Source: Bradyrhizobium barranii subsp. barranii
GTDB lineage: Bacteria; Pseudomonadota; Alphaproteobacteria; Rhizobiales; Xanthobacteraceae
Direction: 5' to 3'
NCBI RefSeq assembly: GCF_017565645.3
Contig: NZ_CP086136.1
Coordinates: forward strand, 6,555,501-6,619,500
DNA: 64,000 bases
Under the pieces are notes generated by a model. The model did no database searches, was not told where the DNA came from, and saw only the letters and a list, made by a program, of their open reading frames with translations. Shown here piece by piece: positions 16,177 through 25,048 of the stretch. A program made the position numbers and the translations under genes. The number at the start of each line of letters is the position of its first letter. Within the stretch, counting starts at the first letter, position 1.

Positions 16177-16485
16177 CTACAATACCACCTTGCGCAGGAA
16201 GGTGCGCTCTTCCGCGAGGATGAATTGGTTCTCCTCGGCGAAATGGAAATTGGCCATGCCGTCTGCGTCCTGCCGCAGCCGGGCGCGATAGGCCTCATAG
16301 GCGGCCAGACTCTCGAACGTGATTAGCGCAAACGCGATGTTGTTGGTGCCCTCATGCGGCATGAAATAGCCGATCAGGTCGCCGCCGCATTTCGGGATGA
16401 TGGTGAGCCAGCGCTTCGAGTATTCCTCGAACTGCGCGCGCTTGAAGGGATCGAGCTGGTAGCGGATGAAGACGGTGACGGACAT
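16177..16485 (-). CDS. NIPSNAP family protein
   Basis: A 102-residue single-domain protein with the NIPSNAP ferredoxin-like fold: [20 protein letters not shown] at the start, [19 protein letters not shown] in the middle and [15 protein letters not shown] at the end. It is the first gene of a two-gene operon with the ABM protein and lies back to back with the ArsR regulator. The role of bacterial NIPSNAP proteins is poorly known. Confidence 0.85.
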   Translation of the reverse strand: MSVTVFIRYQLDPFKRAQFEEYSKRWLTIIPKCGGDLIGYFMPHEGTNNIAFALITFESLAAYEAYRARLRQDADGMANFHFAEENQFILAEERTFLRKVVL

Positions 16486-16544
16486 GGTTGGCTCCCTGAT
16501 TTTTCATTGCGGCAAGCGCGAGCAACACCGTCGCCGCTGAAGCA

Positions 16545-16575
16545 ACTGGATTGCTTCGCTTCGCTCGCAATGACG
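16545..16575. repeat. degenerate CGTCATTGCGAGCG palindrome half
   Basis: CTGGATTGCTTCG followed by GCTCGCAATGACG is the right half of the family seen at 6861, 27380 and 33226. The left half nearby is degraded. It lies in the promoter space between the NIPSNAP operon and the ArsR gene. Confidence 0.6.
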
Positions 16576-16634
16576 TGTTCGCAGGGACAGACTACGTCCT
16601 TGCTCCACCGCAATGCTTCGGCTACCATCGAAGC

Positions 16635-17333
16635 ATGAAATCAGGTCCTGACATCGCCATGATTGCCTCGCTGGTCGGCGACCCCGCCCGCGCCAACATG
16701 CTCACCGCGCTGATGAACGGCCGTGCACTGACGGCGAGCGACCTCGCACAGGAGGCCGGCATCACGCCGCAGACCGCGAGCTCGCATCTGGCCAAGCTCG
16801 AGGCCGGCGGGCTGATCGAGCCAGAGAAGCAGGGTCGCCACCGCTACTACCGCCTCACCGACGATGACGTCGCCGGCGTGCTTGAAGGCCTTGCGGGACT
16901 TGCCGCGCGCACCGGCCACATGCGCGTGCGCACCGGGCCGAAGGATCCGGCGCTGCGGCGCGCGCGGATCTGCTACGACCACCTCGCCGGCGATCTCGGC
17001 GTGCAGATGCTCGACAGTCTACGCACGCGAAACCTGGTCAGGCAGAAGAAGCAGGACATCGAGCTGACGGCCGAGGGCGAGCGCTTTCTCGCAAAGCATT
17101 TGCAGATCTCGCCCGACATGCTCACTCATCCGCGCCGTCCGGTGTGCAAGGCCTGCCTGGACTGGAGCGAGCGGCGCCATCATCTTGCTGGCACGCTGGG
17201 CGCCGCCATGATGCAGCGTTTCGCCGAGCTGAAATGGGCCGCGCGCGACGCCACGCCCGGCAGCCGCGTGGTGAACTTCACCCGCACCGGCGAGAAGCAG
17301 TTTGCGACGCTGTTCGGGACTGGGAAGGATTGA
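16635..17333 (+). CDS. ArsR family transcriptional regulator
   Basis: A 232-residue regulator. The winged helix-turn-helix lies at about 20-80 (ALTASDLAQEAGITPQTASS, then HLAKLEAGGLIEPEKQGRHR), and the C-terminal extension is well beyond the usual 100-120 residues and contains CKACLDW. No clear metal box of the ELCVC type is seen. It is divergent from the NIPSNAP/ABM operon, which is the likely target; the regulatory link is inferred from position. The ATG at 16635 is chosen because the upstream in-frame part is repeat sequence. Confidence 0.85.
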   Translation: MKSGPDIAMIASLVGDPARANMLTALMNGRALTASDLAQEAGITPQTASSHLAKLEAGGLIEPEKQGRHRYYRLTDDDVAGVLEGLAGLAARTGHMRVRTGPKDPALRRARICYDHLAGDLGVQMLDSLRTRNLVRQKKQDIELTAEGERFLAKHLQISPDMLTHPRRPVCKACLDWSERRHHLAGTLGAAMMQRFAELKWAARDATPGSRVVNFTRTGEKQFATLFGTGKD

Positions 17334-17381
17334 TCACGCCAGGTGCGTGAGATCGCACGTTTGCGTGTGAACCACGGCTTC

Positions 17382-17509
17382 CGTCATGGCCGGGCTTGAC
17401 CGGGCCATCCATCGCTTTAAGCGCAGTGTCGTTCCGGGGCGATGCGAAGCATCGAACCTGGAACCTTGAGATTCCGGGTCCGCGTCTTCGACGCGCCCCG
17501 GAATGACGG
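17382..17509. repeat. interspersed palindrome, CGTCATGGCCGGGC family
   Basis: The element starts CGTCATGGCCGGGCTTGACC and ends CGCCCCGGAATGACGG, with inner arms GTTCCGGGGCGATGCGAAGC and GAACCTTGAGATTCCGGG. It sits in front of the frameshifted hydrolase gene. Confidence 0.6.
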
Positions 17510-17528
17510 CTCCAATTACGAGATCTTC

Positions 17529-18537
17529 ATGAACCGCATCCTCCCGGTCGCGCTTGCCGCAGCCCTCCTCGCTTCCCCGTTCACGTCCACCCACGCCGCC
17601 GACACCACCCCGCGCGAGCCCTACGGCATCGCGCTCGAAGGCTTTGCCTATCCGTATCCCGTGCATCTGCTGCCTGTTGTCAATGACGGCGAGCAGCTCA
17701 GCATGGCTTATATGGACGTCGCGCCCGAGCGGCCGAACGGCCGCACCGTCGTGCTGCTGCACGGGCGCAATTTTCCGTCGAGCTACTGGGCGCCCGTCAT
17801 CAAGATGCTCAGTGACGCCTGTTTTCGCGTGATCGTGCCGGACCAGATCGGCTTCGGCAAATCTTCGAAGCCGCAAGGCGAACTGCACTTCGACACGCTG
17901 GCGCGCAACACCATTGCGCTGCTCGATCATCTCAAGATCGACAAAGCTGAGGTCGTCGCGCATTCGCTCGGCGGCATGCTGGGCGTGCGCATCGCCCGCG
18001 CCTATCCGGACCGCGTCGCCCATCTCGTGCTGACCGCGCCGATCGGGCTGGAAGACTACCGCCTCTACGTGCCGCCGACGCCGACCGAGAAGATCATCGA
18101 GAGCGAGGACAAGCTCACACCCGACGGCTATCGCAAGCAGCTCCAGACCAATTACGCGATCAAGCTGCCGCCGGACGCGATCACGCCGTTCGTCGACGCC
18201 CGCTTCAACATCAAGGGCAGCCCCGATTATCCGCGCTGGCTGCGCCTACGTCAGCTCCGGCCAGATGATCTATCGCGAGCCGGTCGCGCACGAGGTCGCG
18301 TTGATCACAGAGCCGACGCTGTTCATCATGGGCGCCGACGATCACAACGCGCCGGGCCGTCCGAACGCGCCGGAGGCATTGCGCGCGAAAATGGGCCAGA
18401 ACGCGGAGCTCGCGAAAGCGCTTGCGGCCAAGATGCCGAACGCGCGGGCCGAAGTGATCCCGGACACCGGCCACCTCGTCTTCCTGGAGGCGCCGGAGAA
18501 GTACAAGGAATTGGTGCTGGGCTTTCTCGGTCGCTAG
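17529..18537 (+). pseudogene. secreted alpha/beta hydrolase, frameshifted
   Basis: The first 238 codons encode a signal peptide (MNRILPVALAAALLASPFTS) and the front of an alpha/beta hydrolase: oxyanion-loop LLHGRNFPSSYW and nucleophile elbow AHSLGG. From 18243 the homology shifts frame: CTG C GCC TAC would be CTG CGC GCC TAC if one GC pair were restored. The second frame then gives AYVSSGQMIYREPV, TLFIMGADDHNA and DTGHLVFLEAPEKY, which hold the catalytic acid and histidine. As it stands these residues are lost, so the gene is inactive unless the change is a sequencing error. With the 2 bases restored the protein would be 336 residues. Confidence 0.85.
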
Positions 18538-18633
18538 AGCGTTTTCGAGCGAAGTGGATACCGGTTCGCGTCAAGAAAACGCGACAAAACAAAAAACATG
18601 GAGCCCCGTTCCGATTCCATCGGGACGGCGCTC
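18536..18633. repeat. paired inverted repeats after the hydrolase pseudogene
   Basis: The outer pair GCGTTTTC (18539-18546) and GAAAACGC (18575-18582) encloses GAGCGAAGTGGATACCGGTT. A second hairpin runs from GAGCCCCGTTCCGATTCC to CGGGACGGCGCTC at 18601-18633. This composite is typical of repeated 3' elements in Nitrobacteraceae and may end the transcript. Confidence 0.5.
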
Positions 18634-18819
18634 CAGCGCCATTGCTGTCGCCGGAAGCCGTATGCAGAGAATGTTCATGCCGCATTCAGGTCATGATTGG
18701 CAGGTTTGGATCGCGACGTGTCGGCACGTGCCCAAATTTAACGTGTCGAATCGTGTCTTTTGATTCATTGTGCGCCGCAAGCGCCCCAAAAACCTGCCCA
18801 AGGAAAAGAGGAAGATCAC

Positions 18820-19068
18820 ATGAAGTACCTGTTTGCCGCCGTCATGCTCGCCAGCGCGGTCGTCGGTTTCAGCGAAGCGGCCAGCGCCGCCGGTGGCTGC
18901 GGCCCCGGCTGGTACCGCGGCGCCTATGGCGGCTGCCGCCCGATGCGCGGTGCGGTCGTTGTGCGGCCCGGCCCGGTGGTGGTTGCCCCGCCGGTCGTCG
19001 TCGTGCCCCGCGCCCGCGTCTGCCCGTACGGCTTCCGTTGGTGGGGTGGCCGCTGCCGCCCGATCTGA
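18820..19068 (+). CDS. small secreted cysteine-rich protein, GCG_CRPN type
   Basis: An 82-residue protein with a signal peptide cleaved near A22-A23 (ASAVVGFSEAASA). The mature part is 60 residues with two similar cysteine pairs, GGCGPGWYRGAYGGCRPM and CPYGFRWWGGRCRPI, joined by a valine/proline-rich linker (VVVAPPVVVVPRAR). This matches the small GCG_CRPN proteins common in Bradyrhizobium, whose function is unknown. AAGAGGAAG precedes the ATG at 18820. A strong terminator follows. Confidence 0.82.
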   Translation: MKYLFAAVMLASAVVGFSEAASAAGGCGPGWYRGAYGGCRPMRGAVVVRPGPVVVAPPVVVVPRARVCPYGFRWWGGRCRPI

Positions 19069-19090
19069 TCTGACCTTTTCGTATCGCGAG

Positions 19091-19130
19091 ATGGCCGTGC
19101 GGCGAAAGCCTGCGCGGCCATTTTCGTTTT
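19091..19130 (+). terminator. intrinsic terminator of the GCG_CRPN gene
   Basis: A long near-perfect stem ATGGCCGTGCGGC/GCCTGCGCGGCCAT with a GAAA loop is followed by TTTTCGTTTT. It begins 22 bases after the stop codon. Confidence 0.85.
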
Positions 19131-19161
19131 GAACGCCTGGCGTCGCATCCGCCGGCTCCGA

Positions 19162-19194
19162 ATAAAAACGGGGACCGCAATCGCGATCCCCGTT
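19162..19194 (-). terminator. intrinsic terminator of the His/Trp-rich protein gene
   Basis: Read on the minus strand, AACGGGGA pairs with TCCCCGTT over a 12-base loop and is followed by TTTATT. It lies 22 bases past the stop codon of the minus-strand gene, so two opposed terminators stand back to back. Confidence 0.8.
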
Positions 19195-19216
19195 CAAGGC
19201 CTGGCTTGTGCCGAGC

Positions 19217-19498
19217 TTACCAGTGGTGGCGGTGCCAGCGCCGGCGATGCCAACCCCAGTGGCGGCGGCGCCAGCCCCAATGGCGGTGGTGGCCATGCCA
19301 ATGCACCTGCTCGGGCTTGAGCTGCGCGGTCTCCTCACTGGTGGTGACGGCGGGACGAGCGTCGGGATAGCCTTGCGGCGCGCGCGCGGGATCACCAAGC
19401 GGCTGCGGCGCCAACGGCGCAGCTTGTGCGGTCGCGGTCAACGTCGCGGCTCCAGCCGCGACGCCGAATGCAAGTTTCAAAAAGTTCCGACGCTCCAT
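19217..19498 (-). CDS. Tat-exported small His/Trp/Arg-rich protein
   Basis: A 93-residue protein. The N-terminus MERRNFLKLAFGVAAGAATL fits the twin-arginine export motif RRxFLK plus a hydrophobic stretch, with cleavage expected after AQA at about residue 26. The last 30 residues are almost entirely H, W, R and G (HWHGHHRHWGWRRRHW and onwards). Histidine clusters of this kind often bind Zn, Ni or Cu, and Tat export suggests that a folded or cofactor-loaded form leaves the cytoplasm. No known domain is recognised. It converges on the GCG_CRPN gene. Confidence 0.75.
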   Translation of the reverse strand: MERRNFLKLAFGVAAGAATLTATAQAAPLAPQPLGDPARAPQGYPDARPAVTTSEETAQLKPEQVHWHGHHRHWGWRRRHWGWHRRRWHRHHW

Positions 19499-19619
19499 GA
19501 CATGTCCTCTAGGCTATCGAGCAAGTGATGCAGAGGGAGTGTCGTGGTCACGACATGAACGAAAGCTGAATCGCATCTTCAGATTCATGACATGGGTGTC
19601 AGGGACGAGCGAGCTACGG

Positions 19620-19934
19620 CTACGCTCCAAACTCCTGCGCCAGCACCAGCGTCTCGCGCGTGCGCTTCACGTCGGGCCAGTCGCGGTTGAAATCGGCGAC
19701 GAGCTGCTTCAACGCATCGCCCTTCAACATCGCAGCCAGCTTGGCCTCGTCATCGAACTGATACATCGCCTGATGCAGCGAGGGATCGTCCAGGCTCCAG
19801 AACCGCCAGGCCTCAGCTACGCCGAACGCCTTCACCGCGTCGGGCACATGTTCCGTCTCGTACCATGTGTCGAAGGCGGCGCGCTTGCTGGCGTCGGTGA
19901 CGGTGGCGCGAACGACGAAGTAGGCAGCAGGCAT
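19620..19934 (-). CDS. small dimeric alpha/beta-barrel-like protein
   Basis: A 104-residue protein (MPAAYFVVRATV, FDTWYETEHVPDAVKAFG, MYQFDDEAKLAAML). The WYxxEHVPD segment recalls EthD/DUF1330-type ferredoxin-like folds, but the family cannot be fixed. GGGAGGAAA stands right before the ATG at 19934. It is divergent from the large secreted hydrolase gene at 20041. Confidence 0.72.
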   Translation of the reverse strand: MPAAYFVVRATVTDASKRAAFDTWYETEHVPDAVKAFGVAEAWRFWSLDDPSLHQAMYQFDDEAKLAAMLKGDALKQLVADFNRDWPDVKRTRETLVLAQEFGA

Positions 19935-20040
19935 GTGTTTCCTCCCGTTGTTTGGCCGCAGCATAGACGGTTATAGTGGCGGCAACAAAAAGCCCGCGCG
20001 ACGGAACTTGATGATCGCGCCGATGGGGGAAGGAACGGCC

Positions 20041-21999
20041 ATGCGCAGGATCATCACGGGCGTCGTTGCGATCACCTGCCTGTGGCCCACGGCCTCGCTC
20101 GCCGAAATCATCCGCTTCGACATCCTCGCGCGCGAGCCCGCCTTTGCGGGGCGCAGCTTCGGCGATGTCGGCACCTATGAGCGCATCACCGCGCGCGCGA
20201 CCTTCGCGCTCAACCCGTCCGACGATCGCAACGCCGTCATCACCGACCTCGCGCTCGCGCCGCGTAGCTCCGACGGCAAGGTGGCAGCCACCGCCGACGT
20301 CGTGATCCTGCGGCCCACCGATCCCACTCACGGCAACGGCACGCTGCTGCTCGAGGTGCCCAATCGCGGCCGCAAGCTGGCGCCGCAATTGTTCGACGAT
20401 TCCGCCCAGCCCGGCGCCAACAATGCCGACAAGGCCGAGGACGCCGGCATCGGCTTCCTGCATCGCCAAGGCTTTACGATGGTCTGGGTCGGCTGGCAGG
20501 GCGACATCCCCTCCAGGCCCGGCCAGATGGCGATGACGGCGCCGGTGCTGAAGACCGTCACCGGGCCCGCGCGCGAAGAGATCGTCTTCGACAACACGAC
20601 CAATCCCGCGCGCGCGACGCTGACCTGGCCGGCGACTGATGCCGCCGACCTCAAGGTCTCCGTACGCGCCGCCTGGGCCGATGCGCGGCAGGCGCCTTCC
20701 GGCCTCCTCGCAAAGCTCGTCGATCCCGTGACGGTGGAGATCACCCGGCCCGACGGTTTTGATGCCGGCGCGCTCTACGAGATCACCTACACCGCGCGCG
20801 ATCCTGTGCCGCTCGGCATGGGCTATGCCGCCGTGCGCGACGTCGTCAGCTTTCTCCGCCACGACGAGACCCAGGCGAACCCGCTGCTGAACGGCCTGCA
20901 TCCCTCCGTCAGCCGCGCCATCGGCTTCGGCGTGTCGCAATCCGGCCGCTTCCTGCGCGACTTCCTCTATCTCGGCTTCAACGAGGATCTCCAGGGGCGC
21001 ACGGTGTTCGACGGATTGATGCCGCATGTCGCGGGCACGCGGCGGATGGCGACAAACATCCGCTTCGGCCAGCCCGGCCGCAACCCGCGCCATCCGCAGG
21101 ATCCGGCGTGGCAGGCTGATCTGTTCCCCTTCACCTATGCGAGCCTCAGCGATCCCTATTCCGGCAAGACCGACGGCCTGCTCCGCCGCTGCGCGCTCTC
21201 GGCGACGTGCCCGAAGGTGATGCAGACCGACAGCGAGCACGAATGGTGGGCCTCGCATGCTTCGTTGCTGGTCACCGACCTCGCCGGCAACCACCTCGAC
21301 CTCCCCGACAACGTCCGCGCCTACATGATCGCAGGCACGCCGCATTTCGCCGAAGCTTCCGACGTGATGCGCAAGGGCGTGCCCGCGATGTCGCTGCCGC
21401 AAAACCCGATGCATGCGGGCGGGCCGATGCGCGCGCTGCTCACCGACCTCAACGCCTGGATCAGCGGCGGCATCAAGCCGCCCGCAAGCCGCGTCCCCAT
21501 GCGCGCCCACGGCACGCTTGTGCCGGCGCAAGGCGCGGTGCCGATGGATATCCCCGGCCTGCCCTATGCCGGCATCCATACGCTGGCCGCCTTCTCCGAC
21601 CAGAGCGTGCTGCCGCCCAAGGAGATCGGCCGCTATCCCGTGTTCGTGCCGAAGGCGGACAATGACGGCATGGCCATCGCGGGTATCCGCCAGCTTGCGT
21701 TGGCGGTGCCACGCGCGACCTACACCGCGTGGAATCCACGCGCGCAGGGATTCGGCCCGACCGCGCTCTATCCGCTGCAAGGCGCGGTGGTGCCATTCGC
21801 ACCGACCGAGGCCGCGCGGAAGGAAGTGCACGATCCCCGGCTGTCGATCGGGGAGCGCTATGCGGACGATGGCGCGTATGTGGCCGCGGTACGGCGCGAG
21901 GCGGCGCGGCAGGTGGCGGAGCGGACCCTGCTGCCGGAGGATGCAGAGCGCGCGGTCGAGGCCGCGAAGCAAGGCAAGTTGGCGAAGCTTGGGCAGTGA
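20041..21999 (+). CDS. secreted alpha/beta hydrolase domain-containing protein
   Basis: A 652-residue exported protein with a signal peptide ending near residue 21 (CLWPTASLA). Visible segments include GYAAVRDVVSFLRHDE, the nucleophile region FGVSQSGRFLRDFLYLGFNE and DSEHEWWASHASLL. The layout, a beta-rich N-terminal region of about 250 residues followed by the hydrolase core, matches the alpha/beta hydrolase domain-containing proteins annotated in many proteobacteria. The substrate is unknown. GGAAGGAAC precedes the ATG at 20041; two earlier in-frame ATGs lack as good a site. Confidence 0.85.
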   Translation: MRRIITGVVAITCLWPTASLAEIIRFDILAREPAFAGRSFGDVGTYERITARATFALNPSDDRNAVITDLALAPRSSDGKVAATADVVILRPTDPTHGNGTLLLEVPNRGRKLAPQLFDDSAQPGANNADKAEDAGIGFLHRQGFTMVWVGWQGDIPSRPGQMAMTAPVLKTVTGPAREEIVFDNTTNPARATLTWPATDAADLKVSVRAAWADARQAPSGLLAKLVDPVTVEITRPDGFDAGALYEITYTARDPVPLGMGYAAVRDVVSFLRHDETQANPLLNGLHPSVSRAIGFGVSQSGRFLRDFLYLGFNEDLQGRTVFDGLMPHVAGTRRMATNIRFGQPGRNPRHPQDPAWQADLFPFTYASLSDPYSGKTDGLLRRCALSATCPKVMQTDSEHEWWASHASLLVTDLAGNHLDLPDNVRAYMIAGTPHFAEASDVMRKGVPAMSLPQNPMHAGGPMRALLTDLNAWISGGIKPPASRVPMRAHGTLVPAQGAVPMDIPGLPYAGIHTLAAFSDQSVLPPKEIGRYPVFVPKADNDGMAIAGIRQLALAVPRATYTAWNPRAQGFGPTALYPLQGAVVPFAPTEAARKEVHDPRLSIGERYADDGAYVAAVRREAARQVAERTLLPEDAERAVEAAKQGKLAKLGQ

Positions 22000-22016
22000 G
22001 CCAAGCCCAGTGGCCC

Positions 22017-22109
22017 CGTAGGGTGGGCAAAGCGGAGCGTGCCCACCACTTCTGTCGTCGGCCAAAAGATGGTGGGCACCGGCGCAAGTGCGCCTTTGCC
22101 CACCCTACG
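22017..22109. repeat. interspersed palindrome, GTAGGGTGGGCAAAG family
   Basis: Begins CGTAGGGTGGGCAAAGCGGA and ends CCTTTGCCCACCCTACG, with inner arms GTGCCCACC and GGTGGGCAC. It separates the hydrolase and GST genes. Confidence 0.75.
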
Positions 22110-22191
22110 GTCCCTGCCCGCGGAGAAAAACCGTCCGCGCCTGTCGCCCGTCCCTCATCCGTCCTATGCCCAGACAGCACGGAGACACCGC

Positions 22192-22848
22192 ATGGCCAAC
22201 CTCACCCTCACCACCTTCGATTGGGTTCCCGAGATGCCGCGGGGTTTCGTACGCGACCTTCGCGTGCGCTGGGCGCTCGAAGAGGCCACGTTGCCCTATC
22301 GCGTTGCGAGCGTACCGTTCGGCCCGCGGGACGCCGCACATTTCGCGCACCAGCCGTTCGGCCAGGTGCCGTGGCTGACCGATGGCGACCTCTCGATCTT
22401 CGAGAGCGGCGCGATCCTGCTGCATCTGGGTGAGCTCAGCGACAGGCTGATGCCCACCGATCCGCGCGGCCGCAGTGACACGGTCGAATGGGTGTTCGCC
22501 GCGCTCAATTCAGTGGAGATGCCGGCCCTGCCCTGGACCATGTTCAAGTTCACCCGCAGTGACGATGGCTCACCCGCCGTGAAGTTCGTCGACGACTTCC
22601 TAAAACTCCGGCTCAAGCACATGGAGACGGTGCTTGCGGTGCGCGAATGGCTGGCGGGGTCTTTCTCCGTCGCCGACATCCTGATGTCGGACGTGCTGCG
22701 CGTCGTCGACAAGTTCGACGGCCTGGCGGACAGTCCTGCCTGCCGCGACTACGTCGCGCGCGCCACGGGCCGTCCGGCGTTCGCAAAAGCCCACGCCGAC
22801 CAGATGGCGCATTTCGCTGCGGCGGACGCCAAACGCAGGGCGGATTAG
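22192..22848 (+). CDS. glutathione S-transferase family protein
   Basis: A 218-residue protein with an N-terminal thioredoxin-like domain (RWALEEATLPYRV, PFGQVPWLTDGD, FESGAILLHLGE, the last being the glutathione-binding ES motif) and a C-terminal helical domain (FSVADILMSDVLRVVDKFDG). A GGAG lies just before the ATG at 22192. It is a cytosolic detoxification or isomerase-type enzyme; the class cannot be assigned. It stands alone between two repeats. Confidence 0.9.
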   Translation: MANLTLTTFDWVPEMPRGFVRDLRVRWALEEATLPYRVASVPFGPRDAAHFAHQPFGQVPWLTDGDLSIFESGAILLHLGELSDRLMPTDPRGRSDTVEWVFAALNSVEMPALPWTMFKFTRSDDGSPAVKFVDDFLKLRLKHMETVLAVREWLAGSFSVADILMSDVLRVVDKFDGLADSPACRDYVARATGRPAFAKAHADQMAHFAAADAKRRAD

Positions 22849-22883
22849 CGCAAGCGTAATCCGCCAGCGCATGTTTCAACAAG

Positions 22884-22944
22884 GATGGTGGGTTACGCCG
22901 CGCGAACTGCGCTTCGCGCAGTCGCGGGGCTAGCCCACCCTACG
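22884..22944. repeat. palindrome, GGTGGGTTACG family
   Basis: GATGGTGGGTTACGCC at the left and GGGGCTAGCCCACCCTACG at the right form an imperfect inverted repeat with an inner CTGCGCTTCGCGCAG stem. It is related in its outer arm to the GTAGGGTGGGCAAAG family. Confidence 0.55.
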
Positions 22945-22953
22945 AATTTCGCC

Positions 22954-23310
22954 TCACACCAACTTCAGCGGCGTGTCCTCAACCACGCGAAGATCGATCC
23001 TGCCGATCAGTTGCGCGCGAAGCGCCTCGGCAGCACCGATGGCGCTCTCGGTTTGCTGCAACGTGCTGATGTTCGAACCGAGCGACACGATCCCGCCTAG
23101 CACCAAGGCGATCGATCCGAGCGCCGCGGTCAGACCTGTCCCGAACAACCCAAGGATCGTGATCAACAACAGCGCGCCGCCGCCGCCAATCGCGATTTTG
23201 GATGCCAGAATGTACTTCCGGCATCGCTCGGCGATCTCGGCCAGCCGCTCGATCCGCGCCTCAATGTCTGAAATCTCGTCGGTCGGATCGTCTTCGGTCA
23301 TCAGCGACAT
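22954..23310 (-). CDS. two-helix membrane protein of unknown function
   Basis: A 118-residue protein. An acidic N-terminus and amphipathic helix (DIEARIERLAEIAERCRKYI) are followed by two hydrophobic segments separated by a short turn (ALLLITILGLFGTGL and AALGSIALVLGGIVSL) and a second helix ending in ALRAQLIGRIDLR. This suggests a small inner-membrane hairpin with cytoplasmic coiled ends. No family is recognised. It ends close to a repeat and is transcribed in line with the carboxylase gene upstream. Confidence 0.65.
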   Translation of the reverse strand: MSLMTEDDPTDEISDIEARIERLAEIAERCRKYILASKIAIGGGGALLLITILGLFGTGLTAALGSIALVLGGIVSLGSNISTLQQTESAIGAAEALRAQLIGRIDLRVVEDTPLKLV

Positions 23311-23324
23311 GCGGCACTTGGGTT

Positions 23325-23358
23325 AAAAACCCGGATTTCGCTACGCTCCATCCGGGCT
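23325..23358 (-). terminator. intrinsic terminator of the carboxylase beta-subunit gene
   Basis: On the minus strand CCCGGAT pairs with ATCCGGG around a 13-base loop and is followed by TTTTT. The sequence AGCCCGGATGGAGCGTAGCG is also a frequent repeat motif in this genus. Confidence 0.65.
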
Positions 23359-23366
23359 ACTTGTCG

Positions 23367-24899
23367 TCACAACGGCAAATTGTCGTGCTTCTTCGCCGGC
23401 GTTTCCACCTTCTTGTCCTTCAGCATTGCCAGCGCACGCGCGATCCGCTTGCGGGTCGAGTGCGGCATGATGACGTCATCGATGTAGCCGCGCTCGGCTG
23501 CGATGAACGGCGACAGGAAGCGATCTTCGTATTCCTTGGTGCGCGCGGCGATCTTGTCGGGGTCGCCGATGTCACTGCGGAAGATGATCTCGACCGCGCC
23601 CTTGGCGCCCATCACCGCGATCTGGGCGGTCGGCCAGGCGTAGTTCATGTCGGCGCCGATCTCCTTGGAGGCCATGACGTCGAAGGCGCCGCCATAGGCC
23701 TTGCGGGTGATGATCGTCACCAGCGGCACGGTGCACTGCGAATACGCGAACAGCAGTTTTGCGCCGTGCTTGATCAGGCCGCCATATTCCTGCGCGGTGC
23801 CCGGCAGGAAGCCCGGCACGTCGACGAAGGTGACGATCGGGATGTTGAAGGCATCGCAAAAACGGACGAAGCGCGCCGCCTTCCGTGACGCGTCGCTGTC
23901 GAGCACGCCGGCCAGCACCATCGGCTGGTTGGCGACGAAGCCGACGGTGCGGCCCGCAATGCGGCCAAAGCCCGTGACGATGTTCTTGGCGAAGGCATCC
24001 GCGATCTCGAAGAAATCGCCCTCGTCCACGACCTTCAGGATCAGCTCCTTCACGTCGTAGGGCTTGTTCGGATTGTCGGGGATCAGCGTGTCCAAGGACA
24101 TGTCGACCCGGCCGATGTCGTCAAAGCTCGGCCATTCCGGCACGCCGTCGGTGTTGTTGGACGGCAGGAAGTCGATCAGGCGACGCATCTGCAAGAGCGT
24201 CTCGACGTCGTTCTCGAAGGCCCCGTCCGCGATCGAGGAGCGCGTGGCGTGCACCGAGGCGCCGCCGAGCTCTTCCGCCGTGACGACCTCGTTGGTGACG
24301 GTCTTCACCACGTCGGGGCCGGTGACGAACATGTAGCTGGTGTTCTTCACCATGAAGATGAAGTCGGTCATCGCCGGCGAATAGACGTCGCCGCCGGCGC
24401 AGGGGCCCATGATGACGGAGATCTGCGGGATCACGCCCGAGGCGAGCACGTTGCGGCGGAACACATAGGAATAGCCGGCGAGCGCCGCGACGCCCTCCTG
24501 GATGCGGGCGCCGCCCGCGTCATAGAGGCCGATGATGGGCGCCCGCGCCTTCATCGCCATGTCCTGAAGTTTCGTGATCTTCAGCGCATGGGTCTCCGAC
24601 AGCGAGCCGCCGAACACCGTGAAGTCTTTCGCGAAGACAAACGTCTTGCGGCCGTTGACGGTGCCCCAACCGGTGACGACGCCGTCGCCGGGGATCTTGT
24701 TCTTCTCCATACCGAACTCGGTGGAGCGGTGCTCGACGAACATGTCGAACTCCTCGAACGATCCCTTGTCGAGCAGGAGCTCGATGCGCTCGCGCGCGGT
24801 CAGCTTGCCGCGGGCGTGCTGCGCCTCGATGCGCTTCTCCCCGCCACCGAGCTTTGCGCCGGCGCGACGATCTTCAAGGGCGTCCAGGATATTCTTCAT
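23367..24899 (-). CDS. acyl-CoA carboxylase beta (carboxyltransferase) subunit, PccB type
   Basis: A 510-residue carboxyltransferase, the usual length for propionyl-CoA carboxylase beta chains. Visible features are [13 protein letters not shown] (acyl-CoA oxyanion site), [19 protein letters not shown], and in the C-terminal half [15 protein letters not shown] and [19 protein letters not shown] (biotin-side oxyanion). It moves CO2 from biotin to propionyl- or another acyl-CoA, giving methylmalonyl-CoA in propionate and odd-chain or branched substrate breakdown. The biotin carboxylase alpha subunit is not nearby. A terminator follows. Confidence 0.9.
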   Translation of the reverse strand: MKNILDALEDRRAGAKLGGGEKRIEAQHARGKLTARERIELLLDKGSFEEFDMFVEHRSTEFGMEKNKIPGDGVVTGWGTVNGRKTFVFAKDFTVFGGSLSETHALKITKLQDMAMKARAPIIGLYDAGGARIQEGVAALAGYSYVFRRNVLASGVIPQISVIMGPCAGGDVYSPAMTDFIFMVKNTSYMFVTGPDVVKTVTNEVVTAEELGGASVHATRSSIADGAFENDVETLLQMRRLIDFLPSNNTDGVPEWPSFDDIGRVDMSLDTLIPDNPNKPYDVKELILKVVDEGDFFEIADAFAKNIVTGFGRIAGRTVGFVANQPMVLAGVLDSDASRKAARFVRFCDAFNIPIVTFVDVPGFLPGTAQEYGGLIKHGAKLLFAYSQCTVPLVTIITRKAYGGAFDVMASKEIGADMNYAWPTAQIAVMGAKGAVEIIFRSDIGDPDKIAARTKEYEDRFLSPFIAAERGYIDDVIMPHSTRKRIARALAMLKDKKVETPAKKHDNLPL

Positions 24900-25048
24900 T
24901 TGCTCCCGCCAGTTCTTAGCCTAAATGCGATTGCCGGGGGTTCTAACACGGCATTTTGCGGGCCGGGAAGCCGCTTTCGGCGCCGCAGGGCTGCCTTGCC
25001 GCAGCGGGAAAGCGCAAGGAATTACAGAGTTTTGCCTGGGAGACGACG

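Noticed and set aside
17442..19073. 543-residue frame continuing past the hydrolase frameshift
   Set aside because: Only the first part is homologous to a hydrolase. After 18243 the true continuation is in another frame, and the end overlaps an unrelated secreted-protein gene.
19813..22065. 750-residue minus-strand frame opposite the secreted hydrolase
   Set aside because: It is an antisense shadow with low-complexity residues. The plus-strand gene has a signal peptide and hydrolase motifs.
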